NCBI GenBank assembly: GCA_950295325.1
Contig: OX485804.1
Span: forward strand, 8,868,001-8,932,000
Source of the DNA: Polytrichum commune
Lineage: Eukaryota > Streptophyta > Polytrichopsida > Polytrichales > Polytrichaceae
Direction of reading: 5' to 3'
Length of the DNA: 64,000 nt
Positions within the stretch are counted from its first letter, which is position 1; each line of letters starts with the position of its first letter. Positions 10,101-22,189 of this stretch are shown piece by piece. Position numbers and translations under genes: made by a program. A model generated the notes under the pieces. That model saw nothing but the letters and a program-made list of their open reading frames with translations, made no database searches and was not told the origin of the DNA.

Positions 10101-13100
10101 ACGAGGTTGCACACTCCGACAGGGAACTCCTCCAAAACCTCACATTCATACATGTACAATGTTTTCAGTTTCGTCAAGTTCCCAAAGCTTTCCGGAATCC
10201 TTTTCAATGCCCGGCATCTCCAAAAATTGAGCTCCTCCAACGCTATCAGGTTGCTTACTCCAACAGGGAACCCGTCCAAAGAGTCACATTCATGCATGCG
10301 TAGTATTTTTAATTTTGTCAAGTTGCCAAAGCCTTCTGGTATTGTTTTTAAATATCGACATGTGGTGAACTGTAATTTTTCCAAGGCTGATAGGTTCCCT
10401 ATCTGAATAGAGGTGCCCTTGAGGTCTTCGCAATTATAGAAGCATAACTCTTCTAAGGTGACGAGTTTATCAACTCCAATGACAAATTCATCCAATTGTT
10501 CGCAATTTGAGAATGTTAATTCCTGGATCTGCATCATATTCAAGTATTCGCAAGAAATTGATCCCAAAAAATTGCAGTTGGACATCGCAAGGTACCGCAG
10601 ATTTTGGAGATTTTCTAGGGTATCAATGAAAAATTTCCCAATGAATTGGTTTGTCAACCTTGTAGAGTCAATATGTTTGGGTGAGAAATGGATGTCCAAC
10701 CATTTAAGATTGGGTGATTTTTTCACAATAGCAAGAAGTGGGTTAATGTTCTCACAAAATCGGACTTGGAGTAGAGAAAGCTTTTCCATCGATTTTATTT
10801 CCACATCTCCTTCGTACATTGATTTGTTTTCCAAATTTGTAATTGATAGGCCTTGGACAAGTTCTATGCCCTACATACACAACAAAACACATGAGTTGAT
10901 TTGTTTTCATCTAGAATACATTGGATTTAGAGCTATTGACAAATTATATAACTTGTGCAATTTTAGTAGAACTTGTCAAGAAGTTAATAAGGAACATCAA
11001 CCTATACAAAACACAAACTATGTACCTTTTGTTTACAACGATTGACGAATGCAGGGTAACTTATATTAAAAATTCGAGTCCCCATAAAATCCTTTTCCGT
11101 AATCATACGACCCATCTCACGTAATTGATCATGAATGTAAAAACCTTCCCAATCGTTCACCTTCAACAATGATTTTTCTTGAAGTCTTTTCAAGACATTT
11201 TTGGCAACCTCGATATCACCATCCCACATCCTAAGATTTGATTCTTTTGTTGGATAAACATCATCAAGATATGCATCTTTACAAAAGAAACATGCTATGT
11301 CTAGAAACATGTTTCTTTCTAGATCATTTAGCTCATCAAAGCTTATCCTCAATGTCTTCCAAATCTTCTCATCTGAACCTCCATCATGTCTTGCCCTCAA
11401 CACCCTATACAATGTTCGCTCCCATATTCTCAATCGTGCTTCCCCTTGCATGCATTTGCCCATCACCTCCAAACTCAAAGGAAGTCCACAACATGCATCC
11501 ACAATCTTTTCAACCACATGTTTTAAATGAGGTGAACATGATTGGTTGGTCCCAAAAGCATACATTGAAAATAGTTCCATAGCTTGGTTCCCATCGAGGG
11601 TTTGCATCTCTACTTTACCACCCATGGGTACATGTTGTTCCAAGGAGTTCCAATCACGAGAACTTGCAATCAACCTACTGCCATTGATATCTTTGAATGG
11701 ACCATCATCCAATAGTTGTTGTAGTTGTCTTTGTTTGCCCACATTGTCCACCACAATGAGAATTTTTTTTGTTCGTTGAATATCTTTTAAAATCTTCTGT
11801 GTCGTTATCAATGTTTTGGCTTGGGGATGTGAGTCTTGCATGCCTTTGGAGTTGTGTTGTACTTGCAATGTACAAGTTTCATCCTTCAAGTCGTATACAA
11901 AACATGTTGCATCAAAACTCTTGGAGATGTGGTCACTCAAAGCCTTAGCCAACGTTGACTTGCCACTTCCGCCCATGCCAACAAGTCCTAGACAATCAAC
12001 ACTTCGAAGTTGCCTTTCCAATTGGAAAACTTTGTCTTGGACTCCAATTAATTTGGACCATTCTTTCATGTTGTCATCATTGTTGACCTACAAAATTTCC
12101 AACTTCTAAAATTTAGTAAGTGTTATTAACATGATAGAGTTGGTGAGGCCTCTTCAATTATCCCAAATAAAATTGAAATCTAGTAACTTCCATTTATAAA
12201 CTCAACCACATGCTTACCTTCATGGAAAATGGATTTGATGATGATCCATTCGAGACCTTTTGGGCACTTTGAAATAAGGTTGGACGATTAACATGTTTAA
12301 ATTTGAATATGAACCATAAGTATCGGATCCAAGAGACCAAAACAAAGCATAAGTATGATAAAACTTTCCATAAGGAGCCACGTGTATCATTTGTAGCTCC
12401 TCCAATCGTCACCACACCCTTGAGGATTGTAGGTCTTTTCAAACTTGTAAGTTTGTTGTGAATATCAAGAAATGTTGGTCTTTCCAAAGGATCGGACGAC
12501 CAACAATCATGCACCATTGATCTTAATCCTTCAGAATAGGATTCTGGCAGCTTTGGTCTACTAGAATCTTCTAATATATACTTTCGATATTCACGAAATG
12601 AATCAAAAGGATGTTTCTTTGCCGAAAGAATATCAGAACACAACATGCCAAAACTAAACACATCAGCTTTCAAAGCATCCACCTCTGATAATTCCTTCGC
12701 CATGATCTCTGGCGCCATGTATCCATGAGTTCCTATGTATCGACCTGTGGGCACCTCCTTATAATCCTTCACTTCAACCTTTGAAATACCAAAATCAAGT
12801 AATTTCACTTGTATGCACCCGAGATTAATCAACGTCGAATCATTTGGTAGACTCACAACAACATTACCAGGCTTTAGGTCACGATGTGCCACCTTCATAT
12901 CATGAAGGTAGCACATTCCATTTGCAATTTGTAACATAATTTCCATTGCATTTGTCTCTTTAAGAGGACCTTCTTCATTTAGATGATCATATAAGGTTTT
13001 CTTTCCATATTCCATAACAAGCTCAAATTGGTTTTCCACCTCAAGGAAACCACAACAATAAAATTTGATGATGTTTGGATGATTCAACCCTCCCAAAATA

Positions 13101-13843
13101 CTTGCTTCTTTCCAAAGTCGTTTTATGTCCTTGGGATCACGGATGTCAAACACCTTTGTTGCAGACTTCAAACCCAACCAATTTGTCAAGAACACACACA
13201 TGTTGTTTGACCTTCCCAAAACCTTAGGTGGATTTCCTTTATATTTGGGGCGAGGATAATTGTAAGGAAAATCAATTTTGTCCAATCCACCGCCTTCAAC
13301 ATGTTGTAGACTCCTTAGGTACTCCTTAAGGTACTGCGCAAGTTTGCAATCATCGCAATCCATGGTTGTGCATGAATCCAAATGCTTAGAAAACCTTCCA
13401 CATATTGAAGTTTGATCCTCTTTAACTGCATCGATGGATATTGGGTAGAATGTCATATCATTCCTCATCGCAAGAATCTTTGATTCTTGAACCGGATGGT
13501 AAAGGCAAGATATGTCACAAATTGTATGGAAACAATTTTCAAAGTCCAAAAGGAGTTCTCTGAAGCCCTCTTTGTTGGTCAATTGTGTCACTACAACACG
13601 ACACCAATCTTCTTTGCAACAATCTTCAATTAGCACTTTTGCTTTGTATACAATTTGATATAGATCTTCTTCTGCTTTGCGGAACACCTCGTTATGACCA
13701 CTTGTGATGCTTTGCAATGCTTGCACACCATTTTGAAAGTTGAAGAACAAATTCTCGCATTGCCTTCTATTCAATACTTCGTCCAACAATGATATTGCAG
13801 GAAATTTCACAATCCGCATTGCTAGTCGCATAACATTTGCCAT
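7124..13843 (-). CDS. PNL-type immune receptor: helical N-terminus, protein kinase, NB-ARC, ~45 LRRs
   Basis: Three exons in consistent phase: 13843-12218, 12087-11026 and 10870-7124, predicting 2,144 residues. Residues ~40-110 form a helical region reminiscent of MLKL/RPW8-like bundles (inference). The kinase domain spans ~205-470: candidate ATP lysine K230, catalytic loop HRDLKPGNV (H320-D322), DFG at 350-352 and APE at 377-379. The glycine loop is degenerate (LGRSNNMC). A hydrophobic run near 494-515 (YLCFVLVSWIRYLWFIF) may be a membrane segment. Exon 2 is the NB-ARC: GMGGSGKSTLAK P-loop, ILIVVDN Walker B, GLPLSLEVMG, TNL-like FLDIACFF and HDQLREMGR. Exon 3 carries ~22 full 48-residue double LRRs (core NLTKLKTLYMSECE, RALKRIPESFG). 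This kinase-NBS-LRR order is the PNL class of mosses, which acts as intracellular immune receptors. The C-terminus is truncated by a stop within the repeats, so function is uncertain. Confidence 0.9.
7130..10340 (-). repeat. 144-bp coding tandem repeat (double LRR), ~22 copies
   Basis: The LRR exon is a tandem array with an exact 144-bp period (for example CATCTTGC at 7479 and 7623). Many neighbouring units are almost identical at DNA level, so expansion or gene conversion looks recent. Unit variants form blocks: FARC-type units cluster at both ends of the array, and FWRC/FGGC-type units sit in the middle. The opposite strand stays open for hundreds of codons only because of this repetition. 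Confidence 0.9.
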
Positions 13844-13900
13844 TTTTAGAGATATAATGAATGTTCACAAAGCTTGATTATGTTGTATTGTATGCTTGAA

Positions 13901-13920
13901 GTATATATAGTAACCAATCA
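13901..13920 (-). promoter_or_regulatory. Probable core promoter of the PNL gene (TATA and CCAAT boxes)
   Basis: On the minus strand, CTATATATAC lies about 60 bases upstream of the ATG at 13843, immediately preceded by TGATTGGTTA (an inverted CCAAT box). The spacing suits a plant TATA promoter with a short 5' UTR. No transcript evidence. Confidence 0.55.
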
Positions 13921-13924
13921 ACTC

Positions 13925-15547
13925 CACTAGAACCTGAACCTATAAAAACCACCAAAACCATCAAATATTGATGAAAATTTTAAATTAAAAAAATCAAGTT
14001 CTCATAAAATTTTAATAAAAGCAAACACGTAATTGATCTTTAATTATGATAAGTTATTGTTTGAGATGAAGGTTGTCAACTAGATTTAAACAAAACCTTT
14101 TAAAGTTGAAATCAACTATGTATTTCATGTGGTTTATATAGTGATAACTTCTTAATTAACAAAACAACAACTTTGCTTTAGCCAATGCTCATGTTACAAA
14201 CATTAGGCCATGAAAATAATATAGGAACGTGATCCAACATTGAATTGGCACATGGGGACAATAGAATGATGTTTGAACATATCCTAAAGAGTATTTTGAT
14301 TATTTTCATAATATGTAGGAACATCTACCTATAGATTTAAATGAATAACACACAAAAGATGTGATAATTTCTAATTTTGAAATATGTACGTTAACAATAG
14401 GATGGGAAAGCCTTGCTAACATGTGAAAAGATAAGGGCCTCAAGAATTTAGAGTTTGATCCCAAGTTTAAAATATTGTGAGTGACAAGAAATTCTAACAA
14501 ACCTATTAGATGTAGCCCCAATTTAAATATTTGAACCATATTCTATATTTTCATAACAAATTCTAATATCTTACCATATACAAAAAGGATTATAAAATTC
14601 ATTAGAAACCATGTGTCACAAAGGTCACCCATTTAGTTCACTTTTTTTACCTTCTTAACACATGCTTTCCTGACACTCAGAACTGGCAGGGAATTCATAT
14701 TTTACCCCTAAAGGCCAAAGTAAAACTGTCCAATTCAATTCAATAGCTTATTGAAGAAAATATGTACATCTTAATGTAGATCTGATCATGCCAATGGCAT
14801 CTTTGTAATGTTAGGATTGTTTAGCTGACCATATGTCCAAAATCAAAATATTATAATGTAAGTATTTTCACTAGAACGGTCAACGGTGACTTCTTAGAGA
14901 AAATTGCCTCAACCTTTAGGGCTTTAAGGCCCTAAGTTTGGGCTCTCTATGATGTTACCACAAGATATTATGTGAGTTTTCTTATCAACTAAGTTGCAAT
15001 TGAGTCTAGACAATAATCATGGATAGAAGTCTACATTGACCCCAATATGTTACTTCCAAGTTTGTTTATGATAACAATTCTAGAAGCAGACAATACATGT
15101 GCAATGGAAGCGCATTGGCTCCTTCTGATTCATCAAAATTGATTTGATAGCAAGAACCCGAATTCATATGTTTTAGGTTTCTGAATTGCAATGAGCATAG
15201 TCAACAAACCAATATCTTAACAAGTCAAAAGATGTAAATCTTCAAAGTGTTGCCAAGAATGTTGACAACATGCCATGACATTATTCAAGTAGCATACTAG
15301 ATTCCCCAACTCTCAAACGGAGATGACATACCTATGCATCAACGTCACCTCCTTATAACGGGGTCACCCCTTCAATGCACATCCAAATTTTTAGAGGACA
15401 TCTTGAATCGATTTGAAAGAAATTGCAACATGTTTCACAATATTGCAATTGAGTGAATAGAGACCATGGTGCTCTTTGCTCTCTGCATTCACAATAGGAG
15501 TTACAATTTGAGAGACATATGCAACACAATCCAACGCATGTGCATGA
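13925..15547. other. Intergenic, AT-rich, no supported gene
   Basis: Upstream flank of the PNL gene. Only short random frames are present; no repeats, RNA genes or conserved motifs are recognised. Confidence 0.6.
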
Positions 15548-15555
15548 TGTCTACT

Positions 15556-16132
15556 CCTGGGTAGGGCACTCATACATGTATTTAATAACCCATCTGCGAC
15601 GGAATGGTATTTATCATGGGGCTATTTATCTAAGAAATTGGAATTCTTTACACCTTATTAGTACATATAAATCTAAATTTTGTCATTTTAGATGACCCTA
15701 TTTGTATTTATAAAGTTGCAAGTGAACTAGTTTCTAGTACCCTATGTTCCTTATAATTTTTATATTTGACCCCATGAATGACGAATCATAGGACTCTTGT
15801 CATCCAAAACCCTCGTCATCCAAATTTTTCATTCGGGAATTTGGATTGAAAATGGATAGTTTCTCATCCATTGACCACCATAAAATGCATTGTATACCTC
15901 TGCCTCAATATTTTTTTCTCTCCCTACTATTCCCAACCCTATTTTAGATTGAAAGAATTAGATAAATTGATGCATTATATGGTACCCTTATTTTTTTATA
16001 CACACAACTTTGTAATTAAAGAGGTGCCTCATTATATCGAAGAATTGTATAAATTTTCTCACAAATGAATAAAAAATACCCTACATTCTTTCTCACATGG
16101 TTTAATAAATTTTCGCGAGTGCCCTACCCGGG
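15556..16132. mobile_element. hAT-type MITE, 577 bp, with 8-bp target duplication
   Basis: The left end reads CCTGGGTAGGGCACTC and the right end is its near-perfect inverse (GAGTGCCCTACCCGGG), a 16-bp terminal repeat with one mismatch. Both ends are flanked by the direct repeat TGTCTACT (15548-15555 and 16133-16140). An 8-bp duplication with short inverted ends is typical of hAT elements. The AT-rich interior has no transposase, so it is non-autonomous. Confidence 0.88.
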
Positions 16133-16140
16133 TGTCTACT

Positions 16141-17147
16141 TAAAGTGGTTGAGCATGTAGCTACATACTCTTTCCATCATGCAAAAAGTAAGTCCCAAGT
16201 CTCTAGACCAGCTTGGCTTGATGGATTAGCAATTTAGACCTACTCACTACCTCAAAAGGGATTCAATTCCTAAATGACACAATTCTTCTCACATGACCAT
16301 GTCATTAAATTGCAAGACTAGACTTCCTAGCACTCATAACCCTAGTTGAGTTAAGTCATGTATCCATTACACTAAATAGTTGAAGTAGTGTCGTCAAAAA
16401 ATTAAAGTAACCGTCATTAACGTGGCCATTATAATTCTCTAGTTGGTTTAAAATAATGTGGGTGAGGACATGGTCTTGCCCTAAGTTGATCTTCCTTGAG
16501 ACTTCCAACGAACACCTTAGGTATTTAAAAACGTGAACCCCTTCAACATCCTAGAAAAACAATTAATGTGCCTCACATTAATTTTAATCTAGAAACTAGG
16601 CATGGATTAAGAATGAACACTACCTCGTTGCTTCTTCAAATATGAATTGGTGTGAGCTCAAGGCAATTCCTACAGCCCACAACAATAGAACTATTTAGCA
16701 TAGCAAATGAGTCAATTTCCTTTAACCAACTGAACTACATTATCATTTACAAAGTTTGAACTACCTTATTGTAATGGGTCGAGACATGAATCACCTCAAC
16801 CTTGGTAAGCATCACATCATCATTCATCCGCAATTTATTCAAATTTGTCAAACTTGATTCCCAAAAGCAATTGTAAGCTCATGCTAACATTGCAACCCAT
16901 AATTTTGGTTCACATATGACTGTGACGGCTTGTAAGGCAGATGCACTCTGCTCAAGAAGTGTTTTATACTTGATTACAATTTACTTTATAAAGGATTCTT
17001 AGAACCCAACAAATTGAAGTTCTCTAGTGTAGTATGTCAGGCTTCAACCGAATTGAGCATGTCTCCTCCGTACCAAAAAAATGGCATGGCAAGAAAAATA
17101 TAGTAATTTTTTTATTACAATAGAGGCAGATAGTTCATGTTTAACCT
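16141..17147. other. Intergenic, no supported gene
   Basis: Nothing recognisable beyond short chance frames. Confidence 0.6.
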
Positions 17148-17646
17148 AGGGCCACTTCACACACGAGACTCAGGGCCTGTTTCCATTGCACTTCAAGCAA
17201 ATCTCACTGGTGGAAAAGGTGGAGTCGGTGTAAGTTCGCTTCATACTAAGCTTCAAGGACCCACTGAGTAAGTTGATGCAAGATGGATGTAAAGTCTACA
17301 TGGATTCCTACATGGCATCAAGTGGATCATGTTTCATGGTCACTTGGACTTTTCTCAAAACCACCTCTCGGAGGTAGGCCTAACACATAACCAAGTGACC
17401 ATGGCACTTCGAAACCTCACAAATGTTGATTTATTACATTTCATCATGTGTGAGGACCCCGATGAATAGAACTCGTTGGAAAAGCATTTGGTTGAGGACA
17501 CAATCACATATGACTTCACACTACACTTGAGGGCCCGTGACCACACTACATGACTTTGGGAAGTGTCTCAGGACAGCCTTAAAACACTTCTTTTGGGCTC
17601 TTAAAATTCATGGTCATGGCTCTTGGCTCATGTGTGAAGTGGCCCT
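17148..17646. mobile_element. Foldback/MITE-like inverted-repeat element, ~500 bp
   Basis: AGGGCCACTTCACACACGAG at 17148-17167 is matched in inverse by CTCATGTGTGAAGTGGCCCT near 17627-17646 (one mismatch). Inside is a second hairpin pairing CATGGTCACTTGG (about 17335) with CCAAGTGACCATGG (about 17392). No clear target duplication was found; TA or a 3-bp site is possible. No transposase is encoded. Confidence 0.6.
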
Positions 17647-17649
17647 TAG

Positions 17650-19240
17650 ACACCTACATGCATAAGCTTGCCAGAGTCCATATCAACATATTTGAAACCA
17701 CCAAATCCGAAAATATATTTGAACTTGCCTCTCATGAAATTTAAGATCCTCCAACTCTAGAATTGATTCAAAATAAAATCTCTCACATGAAAACGGACAA
17801 CAGATTGGTACAGGACACTACAGGATGTGTGGAGCCAACAGACTTGAACCAAGAAATTAATGGAGTCGGAACTCAATGTACACTATTCTGCACTAACTTA
17901 TCAATTTCTTCACCACAACTTGCATCACTCGTCATGTGCTTCCTGTCCAGCATCACAAAGTGGTGCTAAGTTAATTGGTTGATCGCGAGAGCAAGGTATG
18001 TCAGACGACAAGAGCCAGTGGCAGGAGTAGCAAAGGATGGCTATGGTAGGGAAGGAGGGGGCTACAACTAAGTGGGTTACTTTCGTTGGTGATTATATAT
18101 CGTCATGACCAGGGCTAGATGCCCACCTCTTTGAGTTGGGCCCCTACCTGAAACTCCAGTGTGCACTTGTGATGCGCTTCAAAACTAACTCCCCAAATCA
18201 TTCTACTAGCATGCAAAAGGATCTGAACAAACTAATCTGGAGAGAAAGTCGTGCAGTTTTCGAATTGGAAGGGGTAACGCATACCTATGTAAGAAGCCGG
18301 ATATGTGTGTCTTGAGATCGATCGCCCTCCAAATTTCCCCTCGTCATCCTCACGAACCGTCGTCTTTCAACACCCAGCACAGAGATTCCGAAGAACAAAC
18401 ACTCATTTCAAAAGACTCACCAACCCAATTCCGTTGCGTGGTCACGACTGGCAATGGAGATGTTGTTTCGTCCTGTGTATTCGGGGTGTTGGATCTGTAT
18501 GGAGAAATTCAATAGTGAGAATTCTAGCAGGACGTACAGACGCGAGCTGAACGCACCCATATTAACAAACTCAATGGATTGTGAAACAATAACAGACGCT
18601 TGACAACCTTCTGTTCGTCAATCGGGCAGAAGAGAACATGAATTCCTCCCACTTGGAGTGCAGGGAAGCACAAGGAGAGGGAGCTCAGAGAGTAGTAGAA
18701 TGAGAGACGGCAGCGCAAGAGGAAGGTGGCTATGGCGGGGAAGAAGCTGGGTGCAGAGTGCATTTCCTTGCCAGGATCATGGCCAGATTTTCGTAAGACA
18801 CAGTCACCCGCACTCGGTGATAGCTTAATTGGGCCCAAATGCTTGATATCTTGGGAATAATCTCCATATTTACTACATATAATATCCATATAATATCCTA
18901 CATATAATATCCTACATATAATATCCATATTTACTCGAGCTCTGCGTTAGAAGTACGCAAGCGTTGGGCATCAAGCCCTGGCCCTACCTTCATGGGTTCC
19001 AAAGTCCAGGTCCCTACATACCAACCTCGCAACTTGGACTGAATTTCAGCGGACCTTCAACCTCCCCTTACGAGCTTTTCGGGGGAGGTAGATACGGGCA
19101 GGGAAGCCCCCCAAAAGACATCAAGACTTTTTTGACCCGACCGAAAATTCTTGCCCGACTTCCAAAAACCCATTGCCCTTGCATTCTTGAAGGTCACTTG
19201 TTCACAAATCTTATGTTGATTGCACTTCACCTTCAAGGTT
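17650..19240. other. Intergenic; short AT-rich iterated motif near 18,860-18,935
   Basis: No gene is supported. At 18,863-18,934 the motif ACATATAATATCC is repeated about four times with CCATATTTACT at both borders. Frames at 18.3-18.9 kb are short and lack domains. Confidence 0.5.
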
Positions 19241-19249
19241 CATAATCCA

Positions 19250-19254
<5 letters not shown>

Positions 19255-19283
<29 letters not shown>
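19255..19283 (+). repeat. (TG)n microsatellite
   Basis: About 14 uninterrupted TG dinucleotides. Confidence 0.95.
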
Positions 19284-19288
<5 letters not shown>

Positions 19289-19559
19289 CACTTAATAAAG
19301 AAACAATTGACTGGGATTTCATTCGAGGAGTGAAATCATCAATGAAGCATGTAATTAACTTGGAAGTCGGAAATATTACAAAACCCTCATTAGCATTGGG
19401 ATCATAATTTTTGTGAGTCACCATTGAAAGGGTCTTTGTCATTCTAAAATGGAACTAAAAGTAATGTTCTGATTTCTTTTTAGTATGTTTATTTTATAAT
19501 GGTTTAAGGTAATACCTTCTACTTTCACAAAGTATTCATACACATTTAAAGATAAGGAT

Positions 19560-19733
19560 CCTCATGCTTCCTAGTCTCCATGGGTGGGAGGCGTTCCCAA
19601 CGCCCGGGGCCCTCACCCACTCTAGGATCACTTGGGCCCTCTCACCAACGGCGCCACAAGTCCCGGGTGTCACTCCGGGGTCCCCCTTGTGCCCATGGTG
19701 TTTCGGGCACTCCTCATGGAGAGGTGCGCGACA
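19560..19733 (+). repeat. 174-bp GC-rich structured dispersed repeat, copy 2
   Basis: Same length as copy 1 at 5231-5404, with 14 differences. In the outer stem, TCTTAG/CTAAGA of copy 1 is TCCTAG/CTAGGA here: a T:A pair replaced by C:G with both partners changed. In the second stem GGGTGAG becomes GGGTGGG opposite CTCACCC, which is a G:U-tolerated change. The two outermost pairs of the first stem are lost. The boundaries CCTCATG and GCGCGACA are shared and the flanks are unrelated, which fixes the ends of the repeat. Confidence 0.7.
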
Positions 19734-20920
19734 TGTATGTATTTGAGGGGGAAATGCTCCCACAACAACCACCGTAATGAGAACCAAGTCACAAGTGCAA
19801 CAAGATCGAAAAGATGGATCAATTTCATGTGACGAGGAGAGGTCGACAACCGTGACACCCCAGCAGGAGACGTAGCAGCAAACAACGAAAGGAGACATAC
19901 ACCCTAATCGATGCTCCAGCAACCGGACCAGCACCCAAGCAGCGAGAAGTTCCGAGAATGGCACCAGAGCAGCAACGGCGAGAAACCCTAGCAATTGCAT
20001 GTATTGCCTTGAGTGACCTTCAATCTTAATTAAATAAGTTCTAAAACCCACTCTAGAAGTTATTTTCCTGGGGTCTGTTGTCCTAAGTTCATTTGTTTCC
20101 CTTGTGATCTATCAGTTAACTTAATGTTGATCCCTGGATGTGAAACTTGACACTCATTTAGCCTTCCCTGTGTGGTTTTCTTAATTGGAACCCAACCTCA
20201 AAAACTATCTACAATAGCGATTAAAGGAGAGATGGAAGAAGAATTTTAAAGATGTTCTAAAAAACAATGCTTGTGTGTTATAAATTTTTGTGTCATTTCA
20301 TATCCATTTTGTACATTTTTTTTTTTTTCAAAAAGTAGTTGTAAATTTTATAAAAGCTATAGCCAGGTTTCAATTAGGGACCTTTATAAGGCCTTTGCCT
20401 TAGCTATTGGCCGCTTACCCCCCCCAAACCCCCCCAAACCCGCCCATGAAGTCTCGTTAAACTATGCAAACATCAAGGTTTGAACCTTGGACCAATTCCC
20501 AAGGGGAATATCTCGAGATGTGTGCCACCAATCTTTTCTCCCCCCCCCCCCTTGTGTAACAATTTGATTTTTCTACCTTTTTACTATGATGTTCTCAAAC
20601 TTTACGTCACTAAATGAGGCCTTTTCTTATTGTTTTTTTGATATTTTGAAAATAATTTTACTTCTATATGCTTGTATATACATATACTAATATGTATTAC
20701 TATGACGATTCAAGAATTAATACATGATTGAAATTATAAGCACGAATGGTGGCATCAATTTGAGGCTTCTACCATTCATGAGAATCATGCAAGAAGAAAT
20801 ATAAGGTAATTTATACCAAATACAAGAATGATAAGATAGCTAATGAAATTTAAAGTTCGGATAGATATCAAGAATACAAATGTTTTGAGCAACTTGATGT
20901 TATGAATTCTACTCGTATAT
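19734..20920. other. Intergenic; AT-rich left flank of the CACTA insertion
   Basis: No supported gene. Contains poly-C tracts near 20,419-20,440 and 20,541-20,552. The sequence becomes AT-rich up to the TAT target site at 20918-20920. Confidence 0.6.
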
Positions 20921-20952
20921 CACTAGAGCAAAAGCTGTCCAAATGAACCCTG
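20921..20952 (+). repeat. CACTA left terminal inverted repeat
   Basis: 32 bp starting CACTAGAGCAAAAGC. It differs from the inverse of 49971-50002 at three positions (9, 14 and 15). Confidence 0.95.
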
Positions 20953-21790
20953 CAGGGTTGCACAAATAACAGTGGATGCGGTCACCGGTGGCTGGTGGTT
21001 GCCAATACTGGGTGCAGTCCCCATGGCCAGGTCAAAGGCCGGGTGCTGGCTCCAATGTCGTTGTTGGGTGCCACATGAGTAATGTATGGGTGGGGGTTGC
21101 CCACTTGGGGTGATGCACACCCAATGGGTGTTATAGGGTTTAGGGTGCCGAGTATGGGTGTCGGCTTTAGTCGCCTTGGAACCCTCCTTGGTGATGTGGT
21201 TTAGGGAATGGGTTTTAGGGTGTGTGCATGTGTCACCCTATTGGGTGTAGTCGTTTGCCGGTGACCTCGCACGGTGATGACGAATCGGATGAGGCCACGT
21301 TGTTGCGATTATGGGTGGGGTGGGTTGGGTCACCCGTTTGGCGGTGACCTCGCACGGTGGCGACGAATCGGTTGAGGCCACGTTTGGCAATTCTGGGTGG
21401 GGTGGGGTGGGTCACCCTCGTAGGGTGGGACCGCGGTGTCTGGGGTGACCTCGCACGGTGGCGACGAATCGGTTGAGGCCACGTTTGCCAATTCTGGGTG
21501 GGGTGGGGTGGGTCACCCTCGTAGGGTGGGACCGCGGTGTCCGAGGGTTTGGGGACAGTATCGGTGGCCCCGGTGTACAGCAGGTGTGTAGCCGAGTGTA
21601 TGTGCGGTGCGGCTGTACCGAAGATCGGGTCGAGGTTGGGTAGCTTGGGTGGGGTTTGGGTCGGGTGTGTGTTACTGGGTTGGGTGGCGATTGGGTTGAG
21701 GGGTCTGTTTGGGATCTGGGTGAGTTTCGGGTGCACCTGCATTGGGTTTGGGGTGAACCTGCGGTGGGTTCAGGTGTCGTGAGGATGTCA
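20953..21790 (+). promoter_or_regulatory. Left subterminal region with direct repeats
   Basis: GC-rich DNA full of TGGGTG and GGGTTGCC motifs. Three direct copies of a 80-100 bp unit begin GGTGACCTCGCACGGTG at about 21261, 21343 and 21443 and include CGACGAATCGG and GGGTGGGGTGGG. In En/Spm the subterminal repeats bind TnpA and are needed for transposition; the same role here is inferred from position. The G-runs may also form quadruplex structures. Confidence 0.7.
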
Positions 21791-22189
21791 TTAGGGTGGA
21801 ACTTTATTATTGTTTAGTACCATTCAGTATTTTATGTTGGATTTGAGTTCTGTTGTGTATGTTTATGCATTTAAGGGTGCACTTCGGAGCCTTTTGGGTG
21901 CGATTCGAATAACATCTGGCAGTTTAGAGTGTTCACGCTATGTTTGAACGTTTTTGTTTAATTTTTTTTGGGAGTTTGACTCAATGAAAGCAACAATAAA
22001 CCTTTATGGGCACATACAACAACTATTAACAAGCCGATTGACTATAAGGTATTTAGAAGTTGCTTAACTATAAGATATTTACAAGCCTTGTCAGATGACC
22101 GAAGATGCGAAGAAAAAATGTTCAAAAGATGCGAAGAAATGTGAGTTCCAACGCCAAGTCCGTGTATGTGGAGTCAATTACATTTCCAA

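Noticed and set aside
7050-10406. Long plus-strand frames (up to 552 codons) antisense to the LRR exon
   Set aside because: They are shadows of the 144-bp coding repeat: one stop-free antisense unit repeated many times looks open. The minus-strand translation is a textbook LRR.
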